Source: Rhizobium sp. J15 (lineage in GTDB: Bacteria > Pseudomonadota > Alphaproteobacteria > Rhizobiales > Rhizobiaceae). From it: a stretch of 64,000 nucleotides of DNA. Below, one piece after another: positions 61,583 through 64,000 of this stretch (positions within the stretch are counted from its first letter, which is position 1; every line of letters starts with the position of its first letter). Under the pieces are notes generated by a model. That model made no database searches. It was not told where the DNA came from and saw only the letters and a program-made list of their open reading frames with translations. The position numbers and the translations under genes were made by a program. The stretch spans positions 78,283 to 142,282 of the forward strand of contig NZ_NWSX01000014.1 in the NCBI RefSeq assembly GCF_002531825.1, in the 5' to 3' direction.

Positions 61583-62625
61583 CGCGTTCCATTGCTAGGC
61601 CAACGATTTTTGGAACGGGATTGGTTGCGCTTGATCTGGTTATCGGTATGGACAACGAGGCACCGGTGCATTCGTGGACCGGTGGGACATGCGGAAACGT
61701 TCTGTCCATCATGGCATATCTCGGTTGGGATGCTTACCCGATTGCCCGAATGAACGGGGATCCTGCCTCTGAACGGGTGCGCATCGACATGGGACGATGG
61801 GGCGTAAAGCTCGACTTTACGGATTGTGCGCCCACAGGCCATACGCCGATCATTATCCAGCAGATCCGGAGAGCACGCGACGGATCTCCGACCCACCGCT
61901 TCCTGTGGACGTGCCCGCACTGCGGTCAACGTTTGCCGAGCTATCGGCCGGTGACACAACACTCCATCGAACGTATCACCCCTGCTCTTCAAGGAGCGTC
62001 GGTCTTTTTTCTCGATCGCGTTTCCCGTGCGGCACTTACGCTTGCTGCCGAGGCAAGCAGAGCAGGCGCTGTCGTCGTTTTCGAGCCATCGGGAAAATCT
62101 GAAGAAAAGCTCTTCGAAGAAGCGTTACAAATTGCCCATGTGGTGAAGTATTCCGATCAAAGGTTGGCGGAGACCCCTGCAGCGAAGGGCGGCGCGCGGG
62201 CGACATTGCTGGAAATTCAGACGCTCGGTTCACATGGGCTCCGCTACAGACACAGCTTGACGGGTGAGCTTTCGGACTGGCATACCCTGCCAGCACTGCC
62301 GGCACCTGCGTTGGTAGATACCTGCGGCTCGGGCGATTGGTGTACCGCAGGATTGCTGGCGCGCGCCGCCTCTCGCGGCCTTGAAGGGCTTCGCGGCTGT
62401 GGAGAGAACGAACTCGTCGGTGCCCTGCGATTTGGACAGGCGTTAGCTGCATGGAATTGCGGATTTGAAGGCGCACGAGGCGGCATGTACGCTCTGGAAA
62501 AATTCGAGTTTGATCGCCAAATCGATGCGATCGCGAGTGGAAAGCCCGTCTTGCGCGTTATCGAACGTCCCCAAGATCCGGAGGCATCGGTCGCATGTCC
62601 AGCATGCCCTCCGATCGCTTCCTAG
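61579..62625 (+). CDS. PfkB-family kinase with an internal CxxC segment
   Basis: This 348-residue protein has the PfkB fold: N-terminal GTGLVALDLVIGMDNEAPVH, the Gly motif SWTGGTCGNVLSIMAYLG (about residues 31-48) and the anion hole LVDTCGSGDWCTAGLLAR (about 248-265) with the catalytic Asp. An insertion near residue 113 reads WTCPHCGQRLPSY, a Cys-x-x-Cys that could bind zinc or be redox-active, which is not standard in the family. The C terminus has ACPACPP, another CxxC. It probably phosphorylates a sugar or nucleoside in the pathway of this operon. ATGA overlap with the previous gene. Confidence 0.75.
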   Translation: MTRSIARPTIFGTGLVALDLVIGMDNEAPVHSWTGGTCGNVLSIMAYLGWDAYPIARMNGDPASERVRIDMGRWGVKLDFTDCAPTGHTPIIIQQIRRARDGSPTHRFLWTCPHCGQRLPSYRPVTQHSIERITPALQGASVFFLDRVSRAALTLAAEASRAGAVVVFEPSGKSEEKLFEEALQIAHVVKYSDQRLAETPAAKGGARATLLEIQTLGSHGLRYRHSLTGELSDWHTLPALPAPALVDTCGSGDWCTAGLLARAASRGLEGLRGCGENELVGALRFGQALAAWNCGFEGARGGMYALEKFEFDRQIDAIASGKPVLRVIERPQDPEASVACPACPPIAS

Positions 62626-62777
62626 GTGCAATAACCCGGAGTGAGAGCAGCTGGTGTTTGCGTTCCGCAAAGAATAGGTCTCCGCGGGTTTTTGCCGATC
62701 GGCGCAGGCATACGTACTGATCAGAGTGGGCGTGTACATCGCACCTCGCTCTTCGACTACTACAGACCCTTGCTGGC

Positions 62778-63932
62778 TCAACTAGAGGTGGAATGGGCAG
62801 TCCTACGCTTCGCTTCAAGAACTTGTTGCAGTGTGGGCGCGGGCTTGTCGGCGTCGGTGACCCAGGTTTGGGACCACAAAATCGAGGTTTCGTAGACCGA
62901 ACTACACTGCCACTCGCCATCCGCTTTGAACCAATGTTGCGCTTCTGGAAGCAGTTCAAACCGGACGGGATAGCGGGCATACGGATTGTGAAAGATCTCG
63001 ATTTCGGCGGTCCAGGGTTCGTAGCGGTGCGGCCAAAGGTTGCGATATGCGTTACTGGTTATATCCATGCAGAAGGGAATGCCCTCCAGAGCGCCCGGGG
63101 CTCGATCAAAAAACTCTCCCAACCTGGTATAGCGATAGTCGGGTGGCGCACCCGCTGCCGAGATAGGGACCCTATTGAGTTTGGAGATCGAGCAAGCGTT
63201 AGAAAAAATGACAGCCGAAAGCTCCGCGTGGCGGTCATTTGCGAACAGACCAGCCGGAAATTGCGTTGGGCCAAGAAGCGTTCCAGCTGGCATCGGCACG
63301 GCTTGCAGGCTGCCCTCGATCTCGGCCACAGTCGCGCCAGATCCCTGGAGGTAGCCGATTAAGCCTTCACGGCTCCACATCATCGATCCGGACGCGTGGA
63401 AATCGGCGACCGCCAGGATGAAGGGTTTTCCTATGACGTGGGGGAGCTGATCGTACCGTCTCGCGAGCTTGTTGCCGATCGTCTTTGCGAAGCGCAGTGC
63501 GGCGCTGCCAAAAAATATCTCCTCCCTGTCCGTCGGTATCTCCGCGAAGGGCGCATTGACGTGATTGTAGGGCACTGGCGCATTTGCTGTGACTGCCTCA
63601 ATCCACGCTTCTCCGCCAATGCCGCTCTCGATGCGAAAATCGGGTGACTCGAAGCGCTGCTCAACCAGCAACCCCTGTTCTCGAAGCGAGGCGAGGAGCT
63701 GAGCCTCCCAAATGCGCGTGTGAAAATTGGTGGTCTGGCAGTCGCTGACCCAATTGCGGTCGGGTCTTGGCAGGGCGAGATAGAGTTGGTTCAGGGCCCA
63801 TGCGGCTGGCCGACGCGCGGCAGTTGCCAGCAGTCGAAACGAGTCACTCGGTTCACGATCCTTGAGGTCAAAAAGCGGCGGGTGTGCGACGACACCGGAT
63901 GGCACAGGTTCCGGCGGGATGCCCTCCGCCAA
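62778..63932 (-). CDS. Hypothetical protein, possible nuclease-like fold
   Basis: This is a roughly 384-residue protein without a recognised family. Residues 74-120 (WEAQLLASLREQGLLVEQRF, then SPDFRIES...GEAWIEAVTAN) resemble the core of PD-(D/E)xK nucleases, but the final Lys is missing, so this is weak. Later segments include DFHASGSMMWSREGLIGYLQ and FCMDITSNAYRNLWP. No ATG is available at the N terminus; TTG at 63932 or ATT near 63955 are candidates. It converges on the PRTase operon and is AT-poorer than the 51646-52353 gene. Confidence 0.5.
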   Translation of the reverse strand: MAEGIPPEPVPSGVVAHPPLFDLKDREPSDSFRLLATAARRPAAWALNQLYLALPRPDRNWVSDCQTTNFHTRIWEAQLLASLREQGLLVEQRFESPDFRIESGIGGEAWIEAVTANAPVPYNHVNAPFAEIPTDREEIFFGSAALRFAKTIGNKLARRYDQLPHVIGKPFILAVADFHASGSMMWSREGLIGYLQGSGATVAEIEGSLQAVPMPAGTLLGPTQFPAGLFANDRHAELSAVIFSNACSISKLNRVPISAAGAPPDYRYTRLGEFFDRAPGALEGIPFCMDITSNAYRNLWPHRYEPWTAEIEIFHNPYARYPVRFELLPEAQHWFKADGEWQCSSVYETSILWSQTWVTDADKPAPTLQQVLEAKRRTAHSTSS

Positions 63933-63939
63933 GGAGGGC
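63921..63939 (-). promoter_or_regulatory. Hairpin across the start of the last gene
   Basis: GCCCTCC and GGAGGGC are perfect 7-bp arms around GCCAA, covering the proposed TTG start. It might limit initiation there, or indicate that the true start lies further upstream. Confidence 0.35.
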
Positions 63940-64000
63940 TCGAGAGCTTCGACTGCCGCATCAATCTGTGTTTAAGCGTGGAATGTTGACCCCTCTGGCG

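Noticed and set aside
1..64000. CRISPR arrays, rRNA and tRNA genes
   Set aside because: No regularly spaced direct repeats, rRNA-like conserved stretches or tRNA-like cloverleaf with a recognisable T-loop were seen.

Overview
The window is high-GC alphaproteobacterial DNA, most likely from a large Rhizobium-type plasmid or chromid. The evidence is the density of sugar and solute ABC importers, a RepA/RepB partition pair with two parS-like 16-mers, an RHE_PE00001-type plasmid protein, Rhizobiales-style gene products (AqpZ, YidB-like, SorC regulator) and a palindromic intergenic repeat of rhizobial type. All identifications come from reading the sequence and from family knowledge; no search was run.

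Bases 1-43400 are mostly metabolic. (a) 3-5670: a CUT1 sugar importer (binding protein cut by the window edge), a LacI regulator, an RbsD/FucU mutarotase and a ribokinase-like kinase. (b) 5672-11596, minus strand: a CUT2 importer with two permeases, a gluconolactonase and a flavin-binding PNPOx-like protein, next to a divergent soluble GAF histidine kinase and response regulator (11874-13847). (c) 13877-15198: a complete IS481-family element with a GCGG target duplication, followed by a broken gene tail. (d) 15446-20134: a peptide/nickel-type importer with a fused double ATPase behind two Zur-box-like palindromes. (e) 20184-21188: an L,D-transpeptidase. (f) 21626-33070: an importer plus catabolic operon (SorC regulator, aldo/keto reductase, GlpD-like dehydrogenase, class I aldolase, FGGY kinase, GMC oxidoreductase), which reads as polyol or ketose uptake, phosphorylation, oxidation and cleavage to C3 units. 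(g) 33691-38959, minus strand: a TauABC-like importer with an IlvD/Edd sugar-acid dehydratase and an RraA/HMG-aldolase-like enzyme, with a divergent GntR regulator. (h) 39904-43398: aquaporin Z, small proteins and a divergent EF-G-like protein whose catalytic histidine position is proline.

Bases 43400-64000 are accessory. They hold an lpd remnant, about 1.8 kb of decayed DNA, repA-repB with parS but no repC, a nucleotidyltransferase-HEPN protein, the RHE_PE00001-type protein, a truncated ATPase, several orphan genes, a 191-bp Tn3-end-bounded miniature element and a DUF3800-like protein.

The most striking system is the tightly overlapped operon 55457-62625: SIS+HAD fusion, phosphoribosyltransferase-like protein, ORC/CDC6-like AAA+ ATPase, an unrecognised Gly-rich protein and a PfkB kinase with an inserted CxxC. 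An imperfect inverted repeat ends 7 bp before its first start codon. It looks like an enzyme pathway for a ribosylated or sugar-phosphate small molecule coupled to a regulatory ATPase, in a neighbourhood resembling a defence or conflict island. Its product and role are unknown.
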